A DNA stretch of 43,233 nucleotides from SG8-30 sp964406445. Its GTDB lineage: Bacteria > Pseudomonadota > Gammaproteobacteria > Steroidobacterales > Steroidobacteraceae. The notes below the pieces were generated by a model. The model did not search any database and was not told the origin of the DNA. It saw nothing but the letters and a program-made list of their open reading frames with translations. Positions within the stretch are counted from its first letter, which is position 1; each line of letters begins with the position of its first letter. The stretch spans positions 1 through 43,233 of the forward strand of contig CAYORU010000030.1 of NCBI GenBank assembly GCA_964406445.1, written 5' to 3'. Positions 1 through 6,694 of the stretch are shown piece after piece. The translations under genes and the position numbers were made by a program.

Positions 1-177
1 CGGTGCCGAGCGAACCGTCGGTGGACCGACCGGTGCCGAGCGAACCGTCGGTGGAACGGCCGGTGCCGAGCGAGCCGTCGGTGGACCGACCGGTGCCGAG
101 CGAGCCGTCGGTGGAACGGCCGGTGCCGAGCGAACCGTCGGTGGAACGGCCTGTTCCTAGTGAGCCATCCAGACCAT
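1..177. repeat. 30-bp tandem repeat, five full units plus a degenerate one
   Basis: Units lie at 1-30, 31-60, 61-90, 91-120 and 121-150. They are identical except at three sites per unit (for example base 14 a/g, base 26 c/a, base 29 a/g). A diverged, shorter unit covers 151 to about 177. The array continues past the left edge. Read on the minus strand, each unit encodes RSTDGSLGTG, and the degenerate unit encodes GLDGSLGTG. All variable positions are third codon positions in that frame. There are no unique spacers, so this is a coding repeat and not a CRISPR array. Confidence 0.95.
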
Positions 178-748
178 GAAGCAGATCGCTATCGATGGCC
201 TGATCGGCCAGAAAGACGCCTCCTGAAACAGGCTGAATTCCCTCGAAGTAGATTAGTTGGCCGAGCTGAGGCGACGCGGCACCAACCCGAGACAATGTTG
301 CCGAAAAATCGACATAAACCGAGCCCACGCGCATGCGGGCCGTCGAGTAACTGATCTCGTTGGCGACTGCAGCCAAGCTGACTCTCGTGGAGCCAGGCAC
401 ATACGGGATGCCGAGAGGAATTAGATGCTCTGCGGTAATCCGACCATCGTTCGCAGCACTCCCAATGACCGCAACAAGATCGCCTACACGCAAATCGCCA
501 ACTGGCGCTCCGGCGACCAAGTTCCCGAGAACTTCAGCCGTTGTCGGTCCTGTCACTCGATCAATCGGGCCAACCGCCACAAGCTTGATGCCGTATTTCT
601 CGCGAAGAGCTGGAAGAGTCCGGCCGGCCGGCTCACCTGCACCTACGACAACTGGTGCCGCTTGGGCATGCGCATGAGTGCCGTACATACCAGCCGCAGA
701 ACCGGTGAGCACGAATGCAATAGCCGCGGCTACTTTTTGGTTCGACAT
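1..748 (-). CDS. secreted decapeptide-repeat protein, C-terminus cut by window edge
   Basis: A minus-strand frame is open from the ATG at 748-746 to base 1 with no stop, so the gene continues beyond the window. The first 29 residues form a clear signal peptide: basic start MSNQK, a hydrophobic stretch (VAAAIAFVLTGSAAG) and an A-H-A-Q-A cleavage region. The middle (about residues 30-190) has Val/Gly-rich strands such as GDLVAVIG, ITAEHLI, GSVYVDF and GQLIYFEG, which resemble the small beta domains of DUF5666-type proteins; this is a weak family guess. From about residue 190 the protein becomes tandem copies of RSTDGSLGTG encoded by the 30-bp repeat. Every base difference among the five full repeat copies is synonymous in this frame, which is strong evidence of coding. 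It starts 30 nt after the stop of the upstream DUF6502 gene on the same strand, so the two are probably co-transcribed. Function unknown; exported, perhaps cell-surface. Confidence 0.85.
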   Translation of the reverse strand, partial: MSNQKVAAAIAFVLTGSAAGMYGTHAHAQAAPVVVGAGEPAGRTLPALREKYGIKLVAVGPIDRVTGPTTAEVLGNLVAGAPVGDLRVGDLVAVIGSAANDGRITAEHLIPLGIPYVPGSTRVSLAAVANEISYSTARMRVGSVYVDFSATLSRVGAASPQLGQLIYFEGIQPVSGGVFLADQAIDSDLLHGLDGSLGTGRSTDGSLGTGRSTDGSLGTGRSTDGSLGTGRSTDGSLGTGRSTDGSLGT

Positions 749-778
749 GATCTCTGCTTCCCCTAGCGTTCCAACTAC

Positions 779-1663
779 TTACAACCCATCTTTTCTTCGC
801 ACGACACGCGAGCCAATAGTGAATAGCCGGTCGTCGTCTGACTCGTCGTTGTACATGTACATGCCAACGCCAACCTTCAACACATCAATCTCTCCGGCCT
901 CTGGACGATCAAACTCCCCAAACTTTGTGTCCAGGTCCTGAACCACCTGCTGCAATCGACTTGTCACGAATTGCCGAAAGCTTGCCCAGTCCTTGATCCG
1001 AATTCCGAAATCAGGGAACACCCACCTTTCGAATCGTCGCCTCCCCGGGTCCTGTTCATTCAAGTTAAAGTCAATCGTCTCAACGTAGCGGCGAACACCA
1101 CGTGCGAACACTTCGATTTGCTCCGGAGCCATTTTTTCCGGAATGAAGGTGCGCTGCTCGACTCGAATTAGGCCGCTCTCTCCGACAAACCTTGCCGCTC
1201 CGACGCGATTCAGTTCTTCAAGCATCCCCCGAGGCGTCATTTCCGGGGCGTAGGTCCGAACGAGTTCTGAGAACGAAAGTCCGCCCGCCCCATCGCTGAA
1301 ATATCTCAATTCAAGTGGCACACCGTACGGTCCGACATAGCGCGGATCGCTGTGCCATGCACGCAGCAGTCGAGCCACAACTTCCGCGTTGCTCCTGAGT
1401 GCCTCGTTAAAGCGTTCACTCTCCTCATACAACCGAATGACGTCATGACGCGGTAACCCAGTAACAATCGCGACGCGCGCGAGCGACGCGGGCTTCGACG
1501 GTGTTGAGTTCTCATCGGCTGCAACATGAACGTAAGCGCTCTTAACGATGTCCGCGAACTCGCGATACAACACGCCGTTGCGGACAAGAATTCGAACAAG
1601 CGGCACCAACAGGTGCCGAAACGCAGCAAGAAGCCTTAAGTTTTCCGAATAAGGTTCTGACAT
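779..1663 (-). CDS. DUF6502-type protein, paralogue 1
   Basis: 294 aa, no signal peptide or membrane segment. I place it in the DUF6502 family from its overall pattern. An N-terminal helical part (VPLVRILVRNGVLYREFADIVKSAY) leads into a segment resembling a helix-turn-helix (LARVAIVTGLPRHDVIRL, about residues 60-80). A central block follows with W-x-x-DPRYV...PLELRYFSDGAGGLSFSELVRTY, then ML-E-E-L-N-R-V-G-A, and the C-terminus has KVGVGMYMYNDE. The same blocks occur in the genes at 1864-2607 and 2782-3675. The family has no established function; the HTH-like piece suggests DNA binding, which is inference. The ATG at 1663 has little Shine-Dalgarno character and lies just downstream of very A/T-rich sequence (1664-1690). 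The secreted repeat protein follows after 30 nt, suggesting an operon. Confidence 0.8.
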   Translation of the reverse strand: MSEPYSENLRLLAAFRHLLVPLVRILVRNGVLYREFADIVKSAYVHVAADENSTPSKPASLARVAIVTGLPRHDVIRLYEESERFNEALRSNAEVVARLLRAWHSDPRYVGPYGVPLELRYFSDGAGGLSFSELVRTYAPEMTPRGMLEELNRVGAARFVGESGLIRVEQRTFIPEKMAPEQIEVFARGVRRYVETIDFNLNEQDPGRRRFERWVFPDFGIRIKDWASFRQFVTSRLQQVVQDLDTKFGEFDRPEAGEIDVLKVGVGMYMYNDESDDDRLFTIGSRVVRRKDGL

Positions 1664-1704
1664 AACTTAATATATAGACTAAATATTCTGCAGTAAACAT
1701 AACG

Positions 1705-1728
1705 AGCGGACGGCATTTGCCGTCCGCT
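1705..1728. other. perfect 10-bp inverted repeat between DUF6502 genes
   Basis: AGCGGACGGC, loop ATTT, GCCGTCCGCT. It lies downstream of the minus-strand gene ending at 1864 and upstream of the one starting at 1663, in a 200-bp A/T-rich gap. No strong T tract follows on either strand, so it may be a weak terminator for the 1864-2607 gene or a protein-binding palindrome. A 10-bp direct repeat (TTTAGTTACT) also occurs twice near 1838 and 1864, the second copy running into the end of the next gene. I saw nothing else in the gap. Confidence 0.6.
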
Positions 1729-1863
1729 AGGTTTGGGAGCGGAGATTAAGTTACCAGCGTTGTCCGATCCGTCGTCCCTGGCGCTACTTTTACAGAGACT
1801 TAGGAATCACTATGTTTTATTTTTCTAGATATCTTGTTTAGTTACTTGTTTAGAAACGTTTTT

Positions 1864-2607
1864 TTAGTTACTCAACTCCAAGAAGTAAGCTCCGGCGCCG
1901 ACCTCAACCAGCCTCCCGCTCTCACAAGTCACCGATCGCTTGCGCTCCAGCCATTCGTCAATCGAATCAACAAACTGCTGACCGCGCTCGGCCACGAACA
2001 ACTCGAAAATCGGCACCAATTCCTCGGCTACCCGAACAGAGCACGAACGTTCAAAACGCGGACGCGTTCTGGTAGCCGTCGAGCACACGTTGTGCTCAAG
2101 AACTCCGAGAAAGCCAACTAGCTGCTTTAAGACACCGTCTCGAGCAAGCAGTGAATCTCCGTCAGTAGAAACAACAAGAAACGTCGGTGTGTTCGGGGTC
2201 ACGGCACCCTGGTCATCCACCGTAACCGCTCCGAACTTCTGTAGAACCTCCAGTATCGTTTGGTGATTCGTTTTGGCGCCTGCTACATGACACAGGTACT
2301 CGAAGGAGACATCTGTACCGGTTGCAGTTAATGGTCGCGGAAGCCCGGTCTCATCTTGAAAGACAGGATCCCTCCGCCACACACACAAGACTTCCATGCA
2401 GTCTCGCCGAACTTGGCCCAGGTCAATCGAGTTTTGCGATGGCCCAGACAGGGCAGCGCCGGAGAGCGACTGCATTATTCGCACTAGGGCATAGTCCGGC
2501 GAAACGCCGAGCACAGCCAAGAGTGTGGAAAACTTCTCGAGGACTTCATCAACCAAGGGGTCCTGCCCATTAATGGGCGATGAGCCTAGCGACAGTCGTG
2601 AACTCAT
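1864..2607 (-). CDS. DUF6502-like protein, paralogue 2 (short N-terminus)
   Basis: 247 aa, about 50 residues shorter than the two paralogues around it. The central part matches them: W-x-x-DP-V-F-Q-D-ETGLPRPL...TDVSFEYLCHVAG, then ILEVLQKFGAVTVDDQGAV, LEHNV, and a C-terminal GAGAYFLE comparable to KVGVGMYMY and RAGVALTMF. The first 75 or so residues do not show the HTH-like T-G-L-x-R-H segment, so this copy may have lost or replaced the N-terminal domain. The ATG at 2607 is divergent from the plus-strand paralogue, separated by a 174-bp gap that presumably holds both promoters. Codon use is less G+C-rich than in the core genes to the right. Function unknown. Confidence 0.7.
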   Translation of the reverse strand: MSSRLSLGSSPINGQDPLVDEVLEKFSTLLAVLGVSPDYALVRIMQSLSGAALSGPSQNSIDLGQVRRDCMEVLCVWRRDPVFQDETGLPRPLTATGTDVSFEYLCHVAGAKTNHQTILEVLQKFGAVTVDDQGAVTPNTPTFLVVSTDGDSLLARDGVLKQLVGFLGVLEHNVCSTATRTRPRFERSCSVRVAEELVPIFELFVAERGQQFVDSIDEWLERKRSVTCESGRLVEVGAGAYFLELSN

Positions 2608-2781
2608 GGGTCAAAGCACCTCTCTGGCTCCATCTTGGCGGAGTCCAAGACGATTGGAAGCGCGATAATTGCACTGTTTTGGCAAATACTTCCGCTTCGT
2701 CAGCGGATGGTACTTGGCGCGACACCTACTAAGCAGCACCGCAGATCGGTAGCCTAGTTCGGCGTTCTACCGGGGAGATTG

Positions 2782-3675
2782 ATGCCGACATCTGTTCCGA
2801 ATCTTGTTTCTTCCTACTGCTTTCGCCTCCTCATGCCGCTCGCCCGCCTCCTGCTGAGGCAGGGTGTAACTGCGCACCAGTTCGCCAAGATCGCCGAGGC
2901 TGCCTTCGTAGCCGCAGCCGAGGACTTGCTGAAGGAACAATCCCGCCAGGCGAGCTTCTCGCGCGTCTCTTCGATGACTGGTCTCCACCGTCACGCGGTG
3001 AGCTCCGTGCGGGCCGCGCTGGCAGACGGGAGTTTCGAGGACCTGGCCGGCAAGGAGTACCAGCGCAACAGGCTGGCACGGGTCCTGGGCGGCTGGTTCG
3101 AGCATCCGGACTTCACCGACCGCAATGGCCGTCCTCGACCTCTGCCGCTGCAGGGTCCCGGCGCCTCGTTCGAGGATCTGGTGCGTCGCTTCAGCGGCGA
3201 CATCTATCCCGGGGTCATCCTCGACGAGCTGAAACGCATTGGTGCAGTCGGGTTCGACTCGTCCGGCGCGGTGCATCCGGAGAGTCGTCGACTTCCAGGC
3301 AGCAGCGCCGACCCCGAGGCCATGGAGCACCTCGGCGAGGTCGCGCGGGATGTGTTGTCGACGCTCGAACACAACTTCCACGCCGAGCCTGCTTCTCGGC
3401 TCTTCGAGGACTCGGCCATGTCAGTCGCGTTTCCCGAAGCGTCCTTGCCGATGCTGCGCCGATGGCTGGAGCGCCGCGGTGCCCCACTGCTGAGCGATCT
3501 CGAGGGCTGGATGTCCGAGCGCGAGATGGCTGAGCAGGGCGCTTCGAGCGGCCAGCAAGGCCCTCGGGTGAGGGCGGGCGTCGCCTTGACGATGTTCGTC
3601 GACCGGTCCGGATCAGGCTCCGGCGGAAAGGAGGCGGTGGCGCACCGCGCCCGCGTCAGTCCGTCGCGGAAGTAA
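2782..3675 (+). CDS. DUF6502-type protein, paralogue 3
   Basis: 297 aa from the ATG at 2782, which has GGGGAG five bases upstream; a TTG one codon earlier is less likely. The N-terminus (FRLLMPLARLLLRQGVTAHQFAKIAEAAFV) and the HTH-like segment (FSRVSSMTGLHRHAVSSV) match paralogue 1 closely. So do the central W-F-E-HPDFTDRNGRPRPLPL...ASFEDLVRRFSGDI block, the ILDELKRIGAVGFD block and the C-terminal RAGVALTMFVD. Base composition here is as G+C-rich as the core genome, unlike the two minus-strand copies, so this may be the resident copy. Its last 20 bases overlap the 3' end of ligA on the opposite strand. Role unknown; a DNA-binding regulator is possible. Confidence 0.8.
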   Translation: MPTSVPNLVSSYCFRLLMPLARLLLRQGVTAHQFAKIAEAAFVAAAEDLLKEQSRQASFSRVSSMTGLHRHAVSSVRAALADGSFEDLAGKEYQRNRLARVLGGWFEHPDFTDRNGRPRPLPLQGPGASFEDLVRRFSGDIYPGVILDELKRIGAVGFDSSGAVHPESRRLPGSSADPEAMEHLGEVARDVLSTLEHNFHAEPASRLFEDSAMSVAFPEASLPMLRRWLERRGAPLLSDLEGWMSEREMAEQGASSGQQGPRVRAGVALTMFVDRSGSGSGGKEAVAHRARVSPSRK

Positions 3676-5683
3676 GCTTCAGGAACTCGTCCTCCGACAG
3701 GATCTTCACGCCGAGCTTCTCCGCCTTGCGCAGCTTGGAACCCGGCTCCGCCCCCACCACCAGGTAGTCGGTCTTGCCCGAGACGCTGCCGCTCGCACGG
3801 CCTCCGAGCGCCTGGATGCGCTCATGCGCTTCCTCACGCGACAGCGTGGCCAGGGTCCCCGTCACGACGAAGGTCGTGCCTGCGAGCGGCCGGGTCGCAA
3901 TCGGCGTCGCGCTGTGAATTGGCCAGCGGACCCCCTGCGCGACCAGCTTGGCAATGACCTCGAGGTTGTGTTCTTGGTCGAAGAACCGGTGCACGTGTCC
4001 CGCTACCACCGGCCCGACGCCCGGCACCTCCTCGATCTCCTCTTGCTTCGCTTCGATGAGGCGTTCGATCGTTCCGAAATGCGCCGCCAGCGCCTGCGCC
4101 GTGGCCTCGCCGACCTCGCGGATGCCCAGCGCGTAGAGGAACCGTGAGAAGGTGGTGGACTTGCTCGATTCGAGCGCCTGCACCAGGTTTTCAGCCGACT
4201 TGGCGCCCATTCGCTCGAGGCCAGCCAGCTGCTCCGACGTCAAGGAGTACAGATCCGCGGCGCTCTTGACCATGTCAGCGTCGACGAGCTGGTCGACGAG
4301 CCTCTCGCCGAGACCATCCACGTCCATCGCGCGGCGCGATGCGAAGTGCAGCAGCGACTGCTTGCGTTGCGCCGGACAGTAGAGCCCGGCGGTGCAACGC
4401 GCGACCGCGACGCCGTCCTCGCGCGCGACCTCCGACCCGCAGATGGGGCAACTGCTCGGCAGAGAAGCGCTCCTGGCGTCACTTGGCCGTCGCTGCAGCA
4501 CGACGGACACGACCTCCGGAATCACGTCGCCGGCCCTCCGCACGATGACGGTGTCCCCGATCCTCACGTCCTTGCGCTGCAGTTCGTCGATGTTGTGCAA
4601 GGTCGCGTTGCTCACCGTCACGCCGCCGACGAAGACGGGCGCGAGCCTGGCGACGGGTGTCAGCGCACCAGTCCGGCCGACCTGCCACTCGATGCCTTGC
4701 ACGACCGTCAGCTCTTCCTCGGCCGGGAACTTGTGCGCGATGGCCCATCGGGGTGCGCGCGCGACGAAGCCAAGGCGTCGTTGCTGTTCGAGCGAATCCA
4801 CCTTGTAGACGACGCCGTCGATCTGGTAGCCGAGCCCGGGCCGGCGCGCGAGCAGCGAGTCGTGGTAGTCGATCAGCCCGTCGAGGCCCTTCATCACGCG
4901 AGCCTCGGGAGACGCACGCAGGCCCCAAGAAGCCATGCGCTCCAGGATCTCGCTGTGGCGGCCGGGCAGCAGCCCATCCTCATGGTGACCGGCACCATAG
5001 AAGATCATGTCGAGCGGGCGGGCCGCGGTGACGGCGGGGTCGAGCTGGCGCAGGCTTCCCGCCGCGGCATTGCGCGGATTGACGAAGCCTCGTTCGCCGC
5101 GCTCGTGCGCCTGCCGATTCAGCCGCTCGAAGCCGGCGATCGGCATGAAGACCTCGCCACGCGCCTCGAGAACGCGCGGCCAGTCCTCGCCACGCAACCG
5201 CAGCGGCACGCTGCGGATCGTCCGGACGTTGTCGGTCACGTCCTCGCCCTTGGTTCCGTCGCCCCGCGTCGCGGCCTGATGGAGTACGCCGTCCCGATAC
5301 GTGACGCTGATCGCCAGCCCGTCGAGCTTCGGTTCGCAGGCGTAGGCAACCTCAGCGTCGCTGCCGAGCCGCTCGCGGACCCGACGATCGAAGGCCTCGA
5401 CCTCGTCACGGTCGAAGGCATTGTCCAGCGACAGCATCGGCAGCCGGTGCATGACCTCGCCGAATTCACCTCGCGCCTGCGCGCCGACCCGGCGCGTCGG
5501 CGAATCCGGCGTGCACAACTCTGGATGCTGCTCCTCGAGGCTGCGTAGCTCTCGCACCAGGCGGTCGTACTCCGCGTCTGGGATCTCCGGCTGGTCCAGC
5601 ACGAAGTACCGGTAGTTGTGGTGCTCGATCTCGGTGCGCAGCTGCCGCAGCCGCTCGACCAGATCGCCGGGGGGACGGGTCAT
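3656..5683 (-). CDS. ligA: NAD-dependent DNA ligase LigA
   Basis: 675 aa, the usual length. The enzyme seals nicks in duplex DNA with NAD as adenylate donor, for replication and repair. The N-terminal Ia domain has H-x-N-Y-R-Y...PDAEYDRL for NAD binding. The adenylation motif is EPKLDGLAIS with nucleophile Lys119. It is followed by an OB fold, a four-cysteine zinc finger (CPIC...CTAGLYC), helix-hairpin-helix repeats and a C-terminal BRCT domain (from about PLAGTTFVVTGTL). It is the last gene of smc-zipA-ligA, starting 16 nt after zipA. The stop at 3658-3656 lies inside the 3' end of the convergent DUF6502 gene. Confidence 0.98.
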   Translation of the reverse strand: MTRPPGDLVERLRQLRTEIEHHNYRYFVLDQPEIPDAEYDRLVRELRSLEEQHPELCTPDSPTRRVGAQARGEFGEVMHRLPMLSLDNAFDRDEVEAFDRRVRERLGSDAEVAYACEPKLDGLAISVTYRDGVLHQAATRGDGTKGEDVTDNVRTIRSVPLRLRGEDWPRVLEARGEVFMPIAGFERLNRQAHERGERGFVNPRNAAAGSLRQLDPAVTAARPLDMIFYGAGHHEDGLLPGRHSEILERMASWGLRASPEARVMKGLDGLIDYHDSLLARRPGLGYQIDGVVYKVDSLEQQRRLGFVARAPRWAIAHKFPAEEELTVVQGIEWQVGRTGALTPVARLAPVFVGGVTVSNATLHNIDELQRKDVRIGDTVIVRRAGDVIPEVVSVVLQRRPSDARSASLPSSCPICGSEVAREDGVAVARCTAGLYCPAQRKQSLLHFASRRAMDVDGLGERLVDQLVDADMVKSAADLYSLTSEQLAGLERMGAKSAENLVQALESSKSTTFSRFLYALGIREVGEATAQALAAHFGTIERLIEAKQEEIEEVPGVGPVVAGHVHRFFDQEHNLEVIAKLVAQGVRWPIHSATPIATRPLAGTTFVVTGTLATLSREEAHERIQALGGRASGSVSGKTDYLVVGAEPGSKLRKAEKLGVKILSEDEFLKLTSATD

Positions 5684-5699
5684 CCCTGGTCCGGCCCGT

Positions 5700-6680
5700 T
5701 CAGGCGCCGCGGATGCGGCGGGCGAGGTGTTCGAGGTGAACGAGTTCCTCGCGCAGGTTGAGTATCCGCTGTGCCGTCAGCGAGCTGCCCTGCTCGTCCT
5801 GCAGTTGGCCGCGCAGCCGGTCCGCCAGCCGCCTGCCAGTCGCCAGCATCATGTCGAACACCGCCGGGCTCTCGACGGGTCCGGGCACGACCGCGAACAG
5901 CGACACGCCGGGAAACGTCAGCGAATCGACCTGCTCGAGGTCGAAGGAGCCAGGCTCGATCATGCTCGCGACGTAGAACAGCGTCTTGCCGCTCGCGTGC
6001 CCCTTGTGGAACACGGAGTACTTGCCGAAGGTGAGCCCTTCGGCCTCCAGCGCATCGACGACGTCGCGGCCCGGCCAGCGGTCTCCGGTCGCCACCAACC
6101 GCATGGCGACGATGCGCTGGCGCGAGGCCAGCTCACGATCCGCAGATCCGCCGAAGTGCTCCTCTGCGCGCGCGCTGTCCTCGGCCTCCTCTGCCTCCTG
6201 CGCCCGCTTGATCTGTTCCCGGTCCAGGGGCTGTGTCCTGACCCAGGGATCCCGACGCTCGGCCTCCTCGACAGCGTCGGCGTCGATACCCGCGCCCGCG
6301 CGCGCGTCGAGCTGGTGGCGCATCTCCCGGTAGGAGATGGCGAGCGGCACCTCGCGTTCATGCGGGTCGCGGGCGAGCTCCGGCTCGACGTCCGGCGGAA
6401 TCTCGACGACGGGTGGATCGACGGGGCCGACCTTCTCTCGACGGGTCGCCCGGATCGGGACGTCGGGTGGCGGCGCCTCGCGTGGCGCCGGTAGCCCGCC
6501 CGGCCCTGACACCGTCGCCTCGGTCGGTTCGCCGATGCGCGGCTCGGTCCGCGGGCGGGCCTGCTCCTCGCCGGCAGGCCCGTCGAGCCCTGGGCCCTTC
6601 GGCCGGCGCGACTCCCAAAGCCAGAGTCCCGCCACGAAGAGCACGCCGACCGCGATGAGTATCCAGCGCAGTTCCGGCAT
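5700..6680 (-). CDS. zipA: cell division protein ZipA
   Basis: 326 aa. One N-terminal membrane anchor (residues 5-22, RWILIAVGVLFVAGLWLW) is followed by a long charged, proline-rich linker (about 25-190). The C-terminal globular ZipA domain (VAMRLVATGDRWPGRDVVDALEAEGL...GKTLFYVASMIEPGSFDLE...FPGVSLFAVVPGP) binds the FtsZ tail. ZipA tethers FtsZ to the inner membrane at the septum. The family is characteristic of Gammaproteobacteria, which makes this gene a useful taxonomic marker here. It sits between smc and ligA with gaps of 14 and 16 nt, consistent with one operon. Confidence 0.95.
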   Translation of the reverse strand: MPELRWILIAVGVLFVAGLWLWESRRPKGPGLDGPAGEEQARPRTEPRIGEPTEATVSGPGGLPAPREAPPPDVPIRATRREKVGPVDPPVVEIPPDVEPELARDPHEREVPLAISYREMRHQLDARAGAGIDADAVEEAERRDPWVRTQPLDREQIKRAQEAEEAEDSARAEEHFGGSADRELASRQRIVAMRLVATGDRWPGRDVVDALEAEGLTFGKYSVFHKGHASGKTLFYVASMIEPGSFDLEQVDSLTFPGVSLFAVVPGPVESPAVFDMMLATGRRLADRLRGQLQDEQGSSLTAQRILNLREELVHLEHLARRIRGA

Positions 6681-6694
6681 GGGACTTCCTCCCG

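Noticed and set aside
1..177. CRISPR array, or a plus-strand coding repeat VPSEPSV(D/E)RP ending in a stop at 177-179
   Set aside because: The units are contiguous with no spacers. The plus-strand reading has Asp/Glu replacements between units, while the minus-strand reading has only silent changes and joins a complete signal-peptide protein.
1705..1728. Strong rho-independent terminator
   Set aside because: The stem is perfect but neither strand has a T tract after it, so I list it only as an inverted repeat.
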